The notes beneath the pieces were generated by a model that was given only the letters and a program-made list of their open reading frames with translations, was not told where the DNA came from and did no database searches. Below, in pieces: positions 16,701-28,000 of a stretch of DNA of 64,000 nt; positions within the stretch are counted from its first letter, which is position 1, and every line of letters begins with the position of its first letter. This DNA comes from JAGVUD01 sp052033935 (GTDB taxonomy: Bacteria > Armatimonadota > UBA5829 > DSUL01), in contig JBPOJE010000025.1 of NCBI GenBank assembly GCA_052033935.1, forward strand, positions 1 to 64,000, in the 5' to 3' direction. The translations under genes were made by a program, and so were the position numbers.

Positions 16701-19700
16701 GATGACGTTCAACGGCTTTCCGGTCAGTTCGCGGCCTGACCCTGTCTCGCCCGTCTTGCTCGGGCCGCTTGCCTCGTCGCCTGTGGATGGGGATCTCGCG
16801 CTCGGGAATCCCGTCGTTATCCTGACGCCTGAAGACGGCATGCCGCAGGTTCTGCCCCAGGGCGACTTCGCGTCGAGGATGGAGTACGAACTGGACTACG
16901 TGCTCGGAACCGTTCGGCTGGGCGCGCCGGGAGCTCCGGCGGATCTCGTCCAGGCTAGCTACTGGTTCGCGCGGGCTTTGCCGATGGTGCGGTACAACAA
17001 CCCGCCTGTCCTCACGTCGGGCAGGGTGACGCCGGAGGTCGGCTCGCAGTTTACAACTTACACGTACACGGTGACGTACACCGATACGGACGGCCTGAAT
17101 GGGACGGCTCCGACCTACGTTCGCGTTGTCATTGACGGGACGCCCTACTCAATGGAGTGCGTATCGCCAGGGGTTCCGATCTACCGCAATGGCGTGGAGT
17201 ACCGCTACCAGACCAAGCTGGCGCCCAATATGTCGCATCGCTACTACTTCGAGGCGAGTGACGGCTACGGCTATGCGCTGTTCCACGCGCCGTCTATTCT
17301 GGTTTCTCAGACCTCGTTTGATGCCGCCTCGGCAACATCGGTCGTGTCGGCTCTCGGCCAAGCCTGGAAGCCTTCCGTGCACAAGAACGCCACAATCGCA
17401 TGGGTCACCGGCAAGCGGGCTGGCAAGTACGACACCATCCTCGACAATACCGCCTCGACGCTCACTGTCGGCGGGCTGCTGAACGCCGATGCCGCAACGC
17501 AGCCCGTTGTTGGCGACCAGTTCAAGGTTACGAAGTCGGAAAGCAGCCTGACCGCCTTCACCGCTCCCGGAGCCATTGACGGTCCGTTCATCAACGATGC
17601 GCCGTACCTCACCGATGGCGTCATTGCCGCCGCCTATGCCATCAAGCGCGGTGACCCTGTGACCTATATGGTGTCGTATCACGACAGCGACAACGATGCC
17701 CCCGCGGACGGCTACCCGATGGCCTGGGTCGGCGGTTTGGACTGGGAGTTCAACGGCGGCATCACATCGCGCATTTACGGTGATGTCACGCTCATCACTG
17801 GCGACAACGAGGCGTGGACGCCCTCGCAGTTCAAGGATCAGCCGCTTACGTGGATTACGGGCAAGCGCGTCGGCATCACCGACACGATCCTCGACAACAC
17901 GTCGAATATGCTGATCATCAGCGGCCGTCTCGACTTGAGCATCACCACGCGGCCGGAGGTCAGTGACCGCTTCAGCATCCTGCAGGCGACCGGGACCGCG
18001 GCGGCCATAGACTACCGGGCCGCGGCATTTGTGGATGACACCAAGGCGTTCGTGCCGGACGTGCTTGCGGGCGAGCGCATCCAGATGGTTACCGGATCTG
18101 GCCTCGGCGCGGTCTTCAATGTCGCCGCAAACACGGCTGAGATGCTCGTGATAGCGGGACGGCAGCTTCCCACATCGTCTGATGATCCCGCTGTCGTGGC
18201 TACCGGCGTGGCGAGCGGCGATTCGTATTCTATTCACGACTTCTTGGTCGGCGCGATCACGTTGAACCTGAACGACGGCGGCCTGGTCTCGATGAAGTTC
18301 AACAACTCGCCGGGCTGGGAGACTGGCCAGTTCGCCGGGCTTGTCATTCAGATGATGAGCGGTACGGCGGTCTGGAAGAACTACACCATCCTCGACAACA
18401 CGGCTGATACGCTCTACTTCTCCCAACAGGCGAGCGTCTTCGTCAACGACGGTGTGGCAACTGGCGACGTTGTCCGCATTGCCGGTCTCAAGATGGACAA
18501 GAAAAGCCCGGGTGAGAACGATTACACGGTCGCGCCCGGAGTGTACTACACAGTCACCATTCCGGGGCTTGGGCTCGGCGATCACACGGTCAAATGGATG
18601 GCTTCAAACAGCCCGCTGGTGCGCGGCGTCCGAACTACCTTCCAGGGCCGGTATCCTTCCGGAGCTTCCCTCCCTGGTCCGCTCGTGACCGCTGACATAC
18701 CGCCCGGCAACACGGCCCCGCAACTTAGAAACGCGGTTGCGTCGCCGGCCATCGGCCTCACAAGCAGCAACTATCGGTTCTCGGTGGACTACCGGGACGC
18801 CGACGGCGACCCACCCGGTCCGCACGACGGAGTGGTTGGGTTCCTTCAGCTTGTCGTGGATGCCGAGATCAATGGCCAGATTGTCCGCCGGACATACCAG
18901 TCCTCGGTGGACCCGGTGAGCGGCGGCGCTTGGCCCGTCAACGTCTATCGAACGATTGACTCGACTGTCTTCAACGGCTTCCTGCTCGATGCCAGCGTCG
19001 CGCAGCTTCCGCCGGGGACGCACAGGTTCCATTTCGAGGCGTCGGATGGCTGGTCCGTGGTTCGCTACCCGTCGAACGCCGCCGACGATCCGATGGTGGT
19101 TGTCAACAGCCGGCCGACGCTCACGATTCCCGCCGCTGGTGGGGTGAGTCCTGCCGAAGGAAACACCGGCACGACATTCCGCTTCCGTGTCATCTATGCG
19201 GACGGTGATAACCAGGCGCCCACCGCCATCAGCCTCGTGCTGGCCAAGGGCGGCGTGCCTCAGGCTCCGCTGGTTCTGTCGCAGGAGGTTCCCTCCGATG
19301 GGAACTACCTGGATGGCGCTGTGTACTACGTGGATACCACCCTGCCGGCCGGAACGTACACCTATTACTTCTCGGCGAGTGATGGGGTCGAGCTGTACCC
19401 GGTTGTGACGCAGTCGAAGCTCGGTCCGATAGTGCGCGGTGAGAACAACGCTCCGGTCCTTCTTGAGGCAGCCGTGACTCCCGCTGTCTCGCCGTTTGCC
19501 GGAAACGAATTCAACTATAGCGTGCGCTATCGCGACCAGGACAACGATCCCCCGAACTATGTGCGTCTGACTGTCTTTGCTGCGGACAAGACGACGGTTC
19601 TGGACACGCTGGCTATGGAGAAGGCTGACCCGGACGACACGGGTTACTCGAGCGCCGAGGGCGTTTTGTATGAGTATCCCGGGTATCACTTCGGTCAGAG

Positions 19701-21906
19701 CGGAACGTTCTTCTACCAGTTCAGTGCATCCGACGGCGTGGACGCCACCGGCGAGGTTGAGATAATGACGGGTCCGTTCGTCAACACGCCGCCGGTGCTC
19801 AGCGACCCCGAGGTTGACAAGATGAGCGGGCCATCCGACGAACTCTTCACGTTTGGCGTCACCTACACCGATGCTGACGACTCCGCGCCTTCGGCGGACG
19901 GGTATGTGAGGCTGGTTTTGACGACGGGCTCCGCGATCACGAAGGTGGATATGGTTCGGCAGGCCGAAGACGGCTGGGCTGGCGGAGTGCGGTATCTGAC
20001 GCGGATACAGCTCGCTCCTGGCGCGCACAGCTTCTACTTCGAGGCGAGCGACGGGCTAGACCCGGCCGCGAGCACTGAAACCGTCAGCGGCATCACTGTG
20101 ACGGCTATGCCAGGGCTCAGGAACCCCACTGTGACGCCCACCACGGGCAAGTCAACGGATACGTATTCGTATTCGGTCACGCTGGCGAACCCGAGCGGGA
20201 GCGGTCCGGACGAGATTGTTGTCTTCATTGACGGGACTGGCGAAGACTCGGCCCATCTCATGACGAAGGTGAACCCCTCCGACATGAACTTTGCCGAGGG
20301 CGTGCGCTATATCTACACCACCCAGCTTGCCCCGTCCGCGAGCATTCCGGGCGGCAAGCACACCTGGTTCGTCCGCGCTACGGTGGGCGGGCAGACGATC
20401 TACCCGCCGGGGCAGACCCCCTCGACGCCGAGCATCGGGCCGCTGGTCAACAGCGCACCGGAGCTGACGGAAGCGAGCGTCAACCCGACATTCGGGCGCC
20501 CGTCGGACACTCAGTTCACGTTTGTCGTGACTTACGCGGATGCCGACAGAGTGGCGCCGGGAGCAGGCGGCTATGTTCGGGTAGTTGTCTCGGGGGTTGC
20601 CTACCCGATGACGGCCCAGGCGAATCCCGACTGGAAGAAGCCGGTGGTTTACACACTGGCGACGCCTCTGCCGGGCGGACAGCATTTGTTCTACTTCGAG
20701 GCGTCCGACGGCATCGAAGCAACGCGGCTGCCAGGCGGAAGCGGTCAGTTCGACGGTCCGCGGGTCAGCGCGCGCCCATCGTTGACGGACGGAACGGTTA
20801 CGCCGGATTCGGGAACCACGGCGACGCTGTTCAGCTACAGTGTGAAGTACTCCGACCCCGAGGGCGACCCTCCGGCGGTGGACGGCGTTCAGGTGCTGAT
20901 TGACGGCCAGCCGCACGTAATGACGCGCGCGCCGGGTGTGCCGAACTACGTTACCGGGGTGACGTACACGTATACGACCACGCTGGGCGCGGGTTCTCAC
21001 AACTTCATGTTCCAGGCCTCTGATGGAACAGATCTGATCACGAGTCCTTTGCAGAGCGGCAAGCCGGATGTGGACGCGGTCGGGCTGACCGTCAACGCCT
21101 CGCCGAACCCGGCGGCCCTCGGGAGCCTGATCACCGTTTCCGGCGAGGTGCTTCCAAAGCGCGCGGCAACTCTGAATGTGGTTCTCGTGCGGCCGGTGGG
21201 AGCAAACGTGAATCGTACGGTTACGACGGATTCGTCCGGCGCCTATTCGTTCACATTCGTGACCGATGAGGTGGGGACGTGGGATGTACGCATAGCCGAT
21301 CCGGCGACCAGCGCCAGCGCCGCCCTCAGTCCGAAGCTCACCGTCAACAAGGCCTCCCTGCGCGTTCAGGGCGGGGTGGTGGATATGATCTCGAGTCCCG
21401 TTTACTCGGTGACGGGCGATCCATCGGCCGTGTTCGGAAGCGCCGAAGCGCTCGGGCTCAACATTGTGAAGTGGGTTCCGGCAGCGGCTGTTTACAGTTA
21501 CTACGGGGTTGCTCTCGACTTCCCTGTGCTGGGCGCGGCGTCGGGTTTCTGGATCAAGCCCGCGGTGACCACCACTCTTGAGTTGTCGGGTGCCCTGCAC
21601 GACCAGACGCAGCCGATAGCAGCGCGTGTTTCGGCGGGCTGGAACCAGATAGGCTCCGGCTTTGTGACACCGGTGAACTGGGCGGATGTCATGGTGAAGT
21701 ACGGCACGCAGGATCCCGTCAGCCTGTCCGAAGCACAGTCGCGCGGGTGGATCCGCGATTACGCCTGGGGTTACGATCCGCTGGCGAAGCGCTACTTCTT
21801 GGTGCGCGGCTCAGGCGGCGAAGCGAGCACTCTCGATCCTTTCAGGGGCTACTGGGTGCGGTCGTTCGTTGATTGCGACCTACTCATCCAGCCGCCCTCG
21901 AAGTAG
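13774..21906 (+). CDS. Giant secreted Ig-like repeat protein (about 2710 aa)
   Basis: GTG at 13774, just after AAGGGGGG, gives a textbook signal peptide ending ALAQT; the TTG at 13732 has no such support. About thirteen Ig-like repeats follow, most starting LxxGxVTPxxG, with FxYxVTYxDxDxxxP in the middle and HxYYFEASDG near the end. Two other modules are inserted. One has an NYYSGGSFDP/VVTLGT core (from about 14680 and 16260). The other has an ITWVTGKRAG...ILDNT...GDQF core, several copies between about 14250 and 18480. After the repeats come a carboxypeptidase-regulatory/Ig-like segment (SSGAYSFTF) and the C-terminal GWNQIG module (AGWNQIGSGF, RGWIRDYAWGYD, FRGYWVRSF). Likely a surface adhesin or matrix protein. 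No catalytic site was seen. Confidence 0.8.
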   Translation: MGSRLTWRISAGSVLLALLALLCTASAALAQTISLTDGKVTPEFNVRGAVYTYSVTYSDRDAMPPMYVRVVIDGQSYTMQRSPGAPDYENGVVYTYQRRLTTSGAHRYHFEARNSSGFAVWDFLRFRAGSVEVEEEKDEEGNVVSSVAAISIAGDGPFPECYSEIKWVTGDREGTPDAVDSFGDSLIISSEGPFEPAARGGDMFELPYSRRCRTAFTVVGDFRNPLLNDAPFLSDPVISPRWNADGSQAHWTFNVTYSDIEGDPPSFVQLFLGRATLMAAKSVSAAETGAVSLAAALGKNRLLNVVGVYDDPAGEGINYYTGGSYNPDTAVVTLGTPLPEPKSVYVTYHVTPMTWQVYDMIKADPLASGYRDGVEYVISAPIQLDAYNTRAPGKPPHLYYYSFEAGDGRYDERRSGYPLSVLPEPDKQLFAAVSEVIGAPGAEAPYPMVFNGLGAGWSETTTGPVSRIVMSAKYGPPEAADYGVQIRTISPSNQVTPKDDATTDDVLGQVTLKPAPPAGDTVTASYVFAEPLQMGTFASPPVLEDGRVTPEIGDRSEAFTYWVTYRDAAGRAPESVTAVIDGVAHEMSLAGSGDPDYATGVVYRYSTMLAPETEHRYHFEAVSAGGYAVYDALPLEIVSLQYDYAEDGVTTISTSLAQNWWDEEFEGSEITWVTGLRAGVSDPVEGVRVIDYDSIMPDDDPATITVSGVLNRDPAKEPFSGDQFTLNRSRSSLWAISATGDILGPYVNDSPTLANSQASPSTSVPLPNSGWTFQTTYSDIDNDPPKFVYAILGQATAHSVQPCAASCVSQVTVVPPDPGIPGEAAPKLLNVVGVWDNPNGSGTNYYSGGSFDPATGVVTLGTSLAAASTVYVTYHCTPIVWAPEGAGTGRITLSKLDPGDIDFSDGAIYTTSEPVYFDGPATGNIAKDPPRLNYYSFAASDGFTRAKYAPNDVRPSPGAYGIEMDTLVTADQQTYRMTFNGFPVSSRPDPVSPVLLGPLASSPVDGDLALGNPVVILTPEDGMPQVLPQGDFASRMEYELDYVLGTVRLGAPGAPADLVQASYWFARALPMVRYNNPPVLTSGRVTPEVGSQFTTYTYTVTYTDTDGLNGTAPTYVRVVIDGTPYSMECVSPGVPIYRNGVEYRYQTKLAPNMSHRYYFEASDGYGYALFHAPSILVSQTSFDAASATSVVSALGQAWKPSVHKNATIAWVTGKRAGKYDTILDNTASTLTVGGLLNADAATQPVVGDQFKVTKSESSLTAFTAPGAIDGPFINDAPYLTDGVIAAAYAIKRGDPVTYMVSYHDSDNDAPADGYPMAWVGGLDWEFNGGITSRIYGDVTLITGDNEAWTPSQFKDQPLTWITGKRVGITDTILDNTSNMLIISGRLDLSITTRPEVSDRFSILQATGTAAAIDYRAAAFVDDTKAFVPDVLAGERIQMVTGSGLGAVFNVAANTAEMLVIAGRQLPTSSDDPAVVATGVASGDSYSIHDFLVGAITLNLNDGGLVSMKFNNSPGWETGQFAGLVIQMMSGTAVWKNYTILDNTADTLYFSQQASVFVNDGVATGDVVRIAGLKMDKKSPGENDYTVAPGVYYTVTIPGLGLGDHTVKWMASNSPLVRGVRTTFQGRYPSGASLPGPLVTADIPPGNTAPQLRNAVASPAIGLTSSNYRFSVDYRDADGDPPGPHDGVVGFLQLVVDAEINGQIVRRTYQSSVDPVSGGAWPVNVYRTIDSTVFNGFLLDASVAQLPPGTHRFHFEASDGWSVVRYPSNAADDPMVVVNSRPTLTIPAAGGVSPAEGNTGTTFRFRVIYADGDNQAPTAISLVLAKGGVPQAPLVLSQEVPSDGNYLDGAVYYVDTTLPAGTYTYYFSASDGVELYPVVTQSKLGPIVRGENNAPVLLEAAVTPAVSPFAGNEFNYSVRYRDQDNDPPNYVRLTVFAADKTTVLDTLAMEKADPDDTGYSSAEGVLYEYPGYHFGQSGTFFYQFSASDGVDATGEVEIMTGPFVNTPPVLSDPEVDKMSGPSDELFTFGVTYTDADDSAPSADGYVRLVLTTGSAITKVDMVRQAEDGWAGGVRYLTRIQLAPGAHSFYFEASDGLDPAASTETVSGITVTAMPGLRNPTVTPTTGKSTDTYSYSVTLANPSGSGPDEIVVFIDGTGEDSAHLMTKVNPSDMNFAEGVRYIYTTQLAPSASIPGGKHTWFVRATVGGQTIYPPGQTPSTPSIGPLVNSAPELTEASVNPTFGRPSDTQFTFVVTYADADRVAPGAGGYVRVVVSGVAYPMTAQANPDWKKPVVYTLATPLPGGQHLFYFEASDGIEATRLPGGSGQFDGPRVSARPSLTDGTVTPDSGTTATLFSYSVKYSDPEGDPPAVDGVQVLIDGQPHVMTRAPGVPNYVTGVTYTYTTTLGAGSHNFMFQASDGTDLITSPLQSGKPDVDAVGLTVNASPNPAALGSLITVSGEVLPKRAATLNVVLVRPVGANVNRTVTTDSSGAYSFTFVTDEVGTWDVRIADPATSASAALSPKLTVNKASLRVQGGVVDMISSPVYSVTGDPSAVFGSAEALGLNIVKWVPAAAVYSYYGVALDFPVLGAASGFWIKPAVTTTLELSGALHDQTQPIAARVSAGWNQIGSGFVTPVNWADVMVKYGTQDPVSLSEAQSRGWIRDYAWGYDPLAKRYFLVRGSGGEASTLDPFRGYWVRSFVDCDLLIQPPSK

Positions 21907-22040
21907 TAACAGAATACGGTAGGTCTTCCCGCGGCAATCAGAGAGCTGCAGGCAGGCAGTCTTCAGGTTGCCGGCCGGGCCGGTTACGAGTCTGGAGTTA
22001 CGTAAGATTGAGCGATATTCATAAGAAGAACAGAAGAGCC

Positions 22041-25000
22041 ATGAACCTGCTGAGCCGACTGAGGGGGCAACTGGTTGCCGCGCATGGTCTGCGAGCCGCA
22101 CTGCCGGGTCTCGCCGCCGCGCTGGCGTGCACAGTTCTGGCAGGGCCGGTCTCGGGTCAGTCGCTGTCCGGACCGGGCGTCACGCCGGGTAAGGCCACCA
22201 CCAACTCAATCTACAATCATACCGTCACCTGGAATTGGACTCCCGCTAACAACCATTTCCCCTGGTATGCCAATGTTGTTACGCTTGGGCCGGAAGAGGT
22301 TACGCGCGTCTATCGCGACGCCGCGCGCACGCAGCTTGTCACCGACCAGGTGGACATCAAGATACCCGCCACATGGTTTGGCGTGGATCGGTTCTACGAG
22401 ATCTGGGCCGCAAACCGTGAGCGCTACCCACAGACCACAGACCGGGTCAACATGGGACAAAGGGTGGGCGGAAACCGCCTCCGCGTGACCCTTCCGGTGG
22501 ACGAAGAAGGCAATACGATCAGCCCTGTCACAGCGACGGGCGATCTGACAGCACGGGTCCGGCTTGGCGCCTTCCGCGTCGTTGAGCGCAACATCCCCGT
22601 GGATCCCGACGGCGACGGCCAGACTTTCTTCACGCGCGCGGTGCCGATTGTTGCTGTGGCTGGAGTGTTTGACGAGAACGGGGTGGATTACTGGGAGACC
22701 CATGACCAGAACGGCAACCCGACAGGCAGTCTGGGTTCTGTTGTCAGCGGTGGAATCTATCCGTACCGCTGCGGCCTCAGTCTGCCATCGCCGCTACCCA
22801 GCCGCGTGAAGACCGTGACGCTCATCTACTATGTCGGCCCGGTGACGCTCGGCAACATCGGCGGCGGTTTTCCGGATGACGACGGTAATTACGTGCCGCT
22901 TGCGGCCGCATGGGATGGCGACAGGATGCCACAGGATGGGGCGAGATTCCTCGTGTCCGTGTCCAAGGGCCTCAGTCTGCTCAACGACCCGCGCGCCGTG
23001 CCCGGGGTAAACCTTGTGACCGAACCGTGGCGGGCCCAGCACTGGGCCACCCGTTTCATCAAGCGTGACAGCAACGGGCGTCCCGAACGGATAACCAGCG
23101 ATACCGATGACGACGTCATACGTTACGGTGCGCATCTCGGCGACCTGGATACCGAGTCGTTCCCGTCAACACCGCCGCTCGTGGGCGCTGATGCGACTGT
23201 TATCGGCCCCAATCTGTACACCTACCACAACTATCCGAGCGTGCTACAGAAAGTAGGCCCGAGCGGCTCGACTATCGTCAAGGTTTCGCCTCCTGACGGT
23301 GGCTATCTTTCGGATGTTCGCGGAGTGTGGGCCGATTCCGACGCGGACGATGACGACGTTGCCGACCTGACCGGGCCAAACTACTACAGCGGCGGTACGT
23401 TCGACCCCGAGACCAGCATTATTACCCTTGGCACCGCACTGCCCTCTTCGGTTCAGACTGTCTGGGTGGACTATGCTTACACTGGCCTCTTCCGGTACGG
23501 TGGCGCCGGCGAGGAAGAAGACAAGTACAAGTACCTGTGGGGTCACGATGTGCTCGCGGCGTACCCGACGGTGGCGTTCGTGAACCGCGCTAAAGTGTAC
23601 AATCCGCTGGTGGCCGAGCAGTATATCCGCGACTACTACTGGCGCATAGACCCGGTCTCGGGCGACATGGTTGTGAACCCTTCCGCAAGGAAGATGCTCA
23701 AGATTACCGACGACGCCGCCTTCATAGATGGCAGTGGCACGGCGACGGCGGATGAGCGGCTCTTCACTCCGTTCAAAGAGAACGCTCCCAACGACGGCAA
23801 CAGTTCGCACTCGTTCAACTTCAGGGTGCGCTACTTCAACGACCAGGGCCTCGGCGCCACCAACTGGTTACCGAGAGCCGATGGCCTGCCGGGCGCTTCG
23901 GGCGTGATGGTGTACGTGAAGTACGATGGCGAGAACGACTACCGGCCCTACGGCATGGCCCAGGAGAATCCGGCGGTCAACAACGTTGCGCGTAATGACA
24001 TCGGCTATCCGGGCGACTACGGATTGGGATACCTGCTCCGGTTTGAACCGAATTCTGGGTTCAGCGGTCATGTCCTGGCGGGCAAGAAGAACTACCCCAG
24101 GCAGCCGTGGACGTTGCCGAACAACTACATCTCCATGCCCGTTGGCAGGCATCAGTACTTCTTCGCGACGTCCGATGACTCGGTGAAAGACTGGGATGGC
24201 AATCTCTGGCGGAACCCGCTGCCGAAGGTCAGGGCGCTGGACTGGGAGGATCCGTTTGATTATCCGTGGTGGACCCAGCAGAACCCGCCCGCTTACCGGC
24301 CCGGCGATGCCATCCTTGGCTTCGACACGTTCAACTTTGCGGATATCAGAACCTATCAGCCCGGGTTGCTGACTACGGGCTACGAGTACGAAGCGACCGA
24401 GCACCCGGTCGTGCATGCGCTGCTCTCGGGCATTCCGTTCGGGCCGGATGCGTACGGGCACATCGGCGGCGGTTACTTCCTCGGAACGCTGTTCCCCTAT
24501 GTGCCGGCGACCAATCCTGTGCAGCCGCCCGTGCTGACGGGTATGTCCGCCGGGTTCAACCTTGCGGGTGCATGGCAGCCAACCTCAATGGGCACGTCGT
24601 CCACGATGTTCACTTTCAAGGTCATCTGGCAGTCGTTCGATCCCGATACCAAGGTGGGCCGTGCGCCAAAGTACATCAAGGTGTTCATCAACAACAAGTC
24701 CACCGCCAAGCCGACGCTGGATACGGACAATACGACGGTTGATCCCGCCGCGAAGTACACCGGCTACACGATGGTGCCGGTCAAGGCCAACCCGACTGCC
24801 GCCGACTATGCGGCCGGCCTGACCTATCAGTATCAGACCACGCTGCCGCCCGGCCCGCATACGTACTATTTCGAGGCTGACGCCGGGTTCGGCGCTGTGC
24901 GTTTCCCGGTGCGCCCAGACGGACGCCGGCTGGACGCGCCGCCGGATGACGGAGGCTATGCCTGGTACGAGGACCCTTATGTGCCCGGCGAGTACGACTT

Positions 25001-28000
25001 TGCCGACAACAACGACTACTGCCCGGGGCCGTATGTCAACAACAAGCCGCAACTGCTAAGCCCGAGCGTCACGCCGTCGAGCGGCCCTTACGGGACAGAT
25101 TTCGTTTACAGGGTCATCTACAAGGATCCGGACGGCCAGCGGCCGGTGCAGACCGACATCATCATCGAGGTCGCTCCCGGCCAGACCGTGCGCGCCACCA
25201 TGCAGCGCGTTCAGCCCGATCCGGCGAAGGTGGACTACGCCGCGGGCGAGGCCTATATCTTCCGGGCTTCCTCGCTCCAGGGTTCGGTGTTCGCTCCTGG
25301 CATCAGGCGCTATCGCTTCGAGTTCCGCGACGACTGGGGCCACCCCGAGATTCAGGTGGACAGGGTCCCGGGTGAGCTCGTGAGCGCGCCTACGATGGTG
25401 AACAATGTGGTCGCGTGGTATGATGGGCCGACGGTGTCCGCTCAGGCGCGGCCGCTGCTGACCGCCGGGGCGGTGTCGTCTTCGGATGGTTCGTCGAATC
25501 CGGCCACGGTGTGGACCTACCAGGTCACTTACACGCACGGCAACAACATCGCGCCGAGCTTCGTCAACGTCTACATCGGCGCTCAGCGCGATCCGGCCGA
25601 CCCGCTCAATGAACGCACGCTGGAACGTGCCAAGCCGTCGTCGGCCAGAAGCGTGCAGGTTGCTGCAAGTCCGGTCACGTCGGTCACTGGCGTGTGGACC
25701 AACCCGGCGGGAACCGGTGTCAACTACTACAGTGGTGGCAGCTTCAACCCGAGCACGGGGGTCATCACCCTCGGTGTCGCTCTGCCCGAGCCCAGCCGTG
25801 ATGTCTGGGTGACCTACTTGGCGAACCCCATCGTCTGGGATGGCGGGAACCGGATGAGCAAGCGCGACGCCGCCGACATCATCTATACCGACGGCGCGGT
25901 CTATCAGTATCAGACCATGCTGCCCGGTCCGCAGAGGACGGGCGACCTGCCAATTACGTACTACTTCACGTATCAGGCGTCTGACGGGCGGCTCGTGACC
26001 CACTACGATGCTGCCTCATCGGCGTCAGCGTTCGCGCTGACCCGCCAGCCCGCTGGAGAGGGAGTCACCGATACTGGTGAAATTCTGAACCACGCCACGA
26101 GCCAGAACTACACGGTGTATCAGGCCGGGTACTTCCCGATCGTGGGGCCGCTGCCGGTGAGCGCGACGAGTGATCCGGGCGTGCTCTTGCAGCCCATCAT
26201 TTACAAGAATGATCTGCAGCTTATGCCTGGTTTCACCGGAGTGCTGGACTCGGCCTATCCTGAGGACAACGTCACGGTAAACCCCGACGGCCTGAGTGTC
26301 ACCGTTGACCCGTCCGTGGTCCACATGGTACTCGGCGTATATACCGACGCTCTGATGATGGGCACGGATTACTACGCCGGCGGTGCGGGAGGCAAGTACA
26401 ACAGCGCCTCGGGCGTCATCGCTCTGGGCACGCAGCTTCCCGCGGGAGTCCGCCGTGTGTATGTGAGCTTCTCCAACAGGGGCGACTATCGCGTGGACTA
26501 CGTAAACGGCAAGGTGATCTTTACCGAGCCGAACGAGGCCAGTGATGTGCTCGAGATGGAGTACTGGTGGGCCACCAAGGGCCCTGCCAGCGTCGGCCTG
26601 AACAACCCTCCGTCGCTCTCACTGGGGCGCTGGACGGCGATGCCGGTGGATACCGTGCCGAACGATGGAGTGGACGGGTCGAGCACGACGGAGTTCACGT
26701 TCTCAGTCGTCTATCGCGATGTCGACGGGCAGGGAGGCCAGGCGCCTTCGTTCGTGAACATCATCATTGATGGCGTTGTGCATCCGATGACGCTCAGCAC
26801 GAGCAATCCGGTCTATTCCACGGGCGCGACATTCAGCTACACGACAAAGCTGTCGAGCGGATCGCATCTGTACTACTTCGAGGCGTCGGACGGCACGGGC
26901 TTTGCCGCATACGATGCGGAAGGGTCGAAGAGTTCGGCAGCCGAGATCACGGGGCTGGTGCCGATCGTCGGGCCGTATGTCAACGACCGGCCGGTGCTCT
27001 CGTCCGGCGCTGTCTCACCCAACCCCGTGGACGGCATCGCGGCAGGAAGCTCGGCGACCTACGCGGTCACGTACACTGATGCCGACGGCAACCCGCCGAA
27101 CGTGGGCTACCCGAAGGTCTGGATAGACAATCCGGCCGAGGTGGACTACTCCGGTAAGGTGACGGCGGTCAACGGTACCACGCTCACCATTGGCGGCGCG
27201 GACTGGGCGCCCGGTGTGCTGACCGGCAAGCTCCTTCAGGTGACGACCGGACTGGTGCTTGATCCCGAGACCCAGACGCTCCGCAGTCCGAGCGCGGCTT
27301 CCGGCCGAATCTATCAGGTGCTGGACAGCGGGCGGAACACGCTGGTCGTGATGCCCACCGAACTGCCGGGTGAGACGATCATCGTGGGAGACACGATCTC
27401 GGTTACCGCGCTGGTGATGAGCAAGCAGAACCCGCAGCAGACAGACTACCGGCAGCCGGTTCCTTACCAGCTCGTTGTTCCATCCATGCCTGTGGGCACT
27501 CACGAATACCACTTTAGCGTTGTGTCGGCCCCGACAGTGGAGATTGTGAGGCTCAGGGCAGGCACTGCCGAGTTCGCCGGTCCGCTCGTCACGAGCACGC
27601 CGCCAGACGGCAACGTGGCCCCGGTGCTTGCGGCCGGATCGGTCACGCCGGAGAGAGGCGTCTCGAACACCGCCTTCACGTTCGAAGTTGCCTATTCGGA
27701 TGCCGATGACGATCCGCCGGGTGCGCACGACGGCGTGTTCGGATATGTCAGGCTCGTGTTCAACGACGGCAGCTATCCGGCGCAGAGAATGCAACCCGTG
27801 AGCGCGGTCAACTCGTGGATCAGCCCGGTCGTTTACCGGGTGGTTCTCGACGATCTTCCTGCTGGAACTCATCTGTTCCACTTCGAGGCGTCCGACGGAT
27901 ACCGTGCCGTGCGTTATCCCGAGACAACGGCCTACGACACGGCGGTTGTGATCAACTCCGCGCCGTCACTGGCGTCGGGGACGGTCTCGCCCCCGAACGG

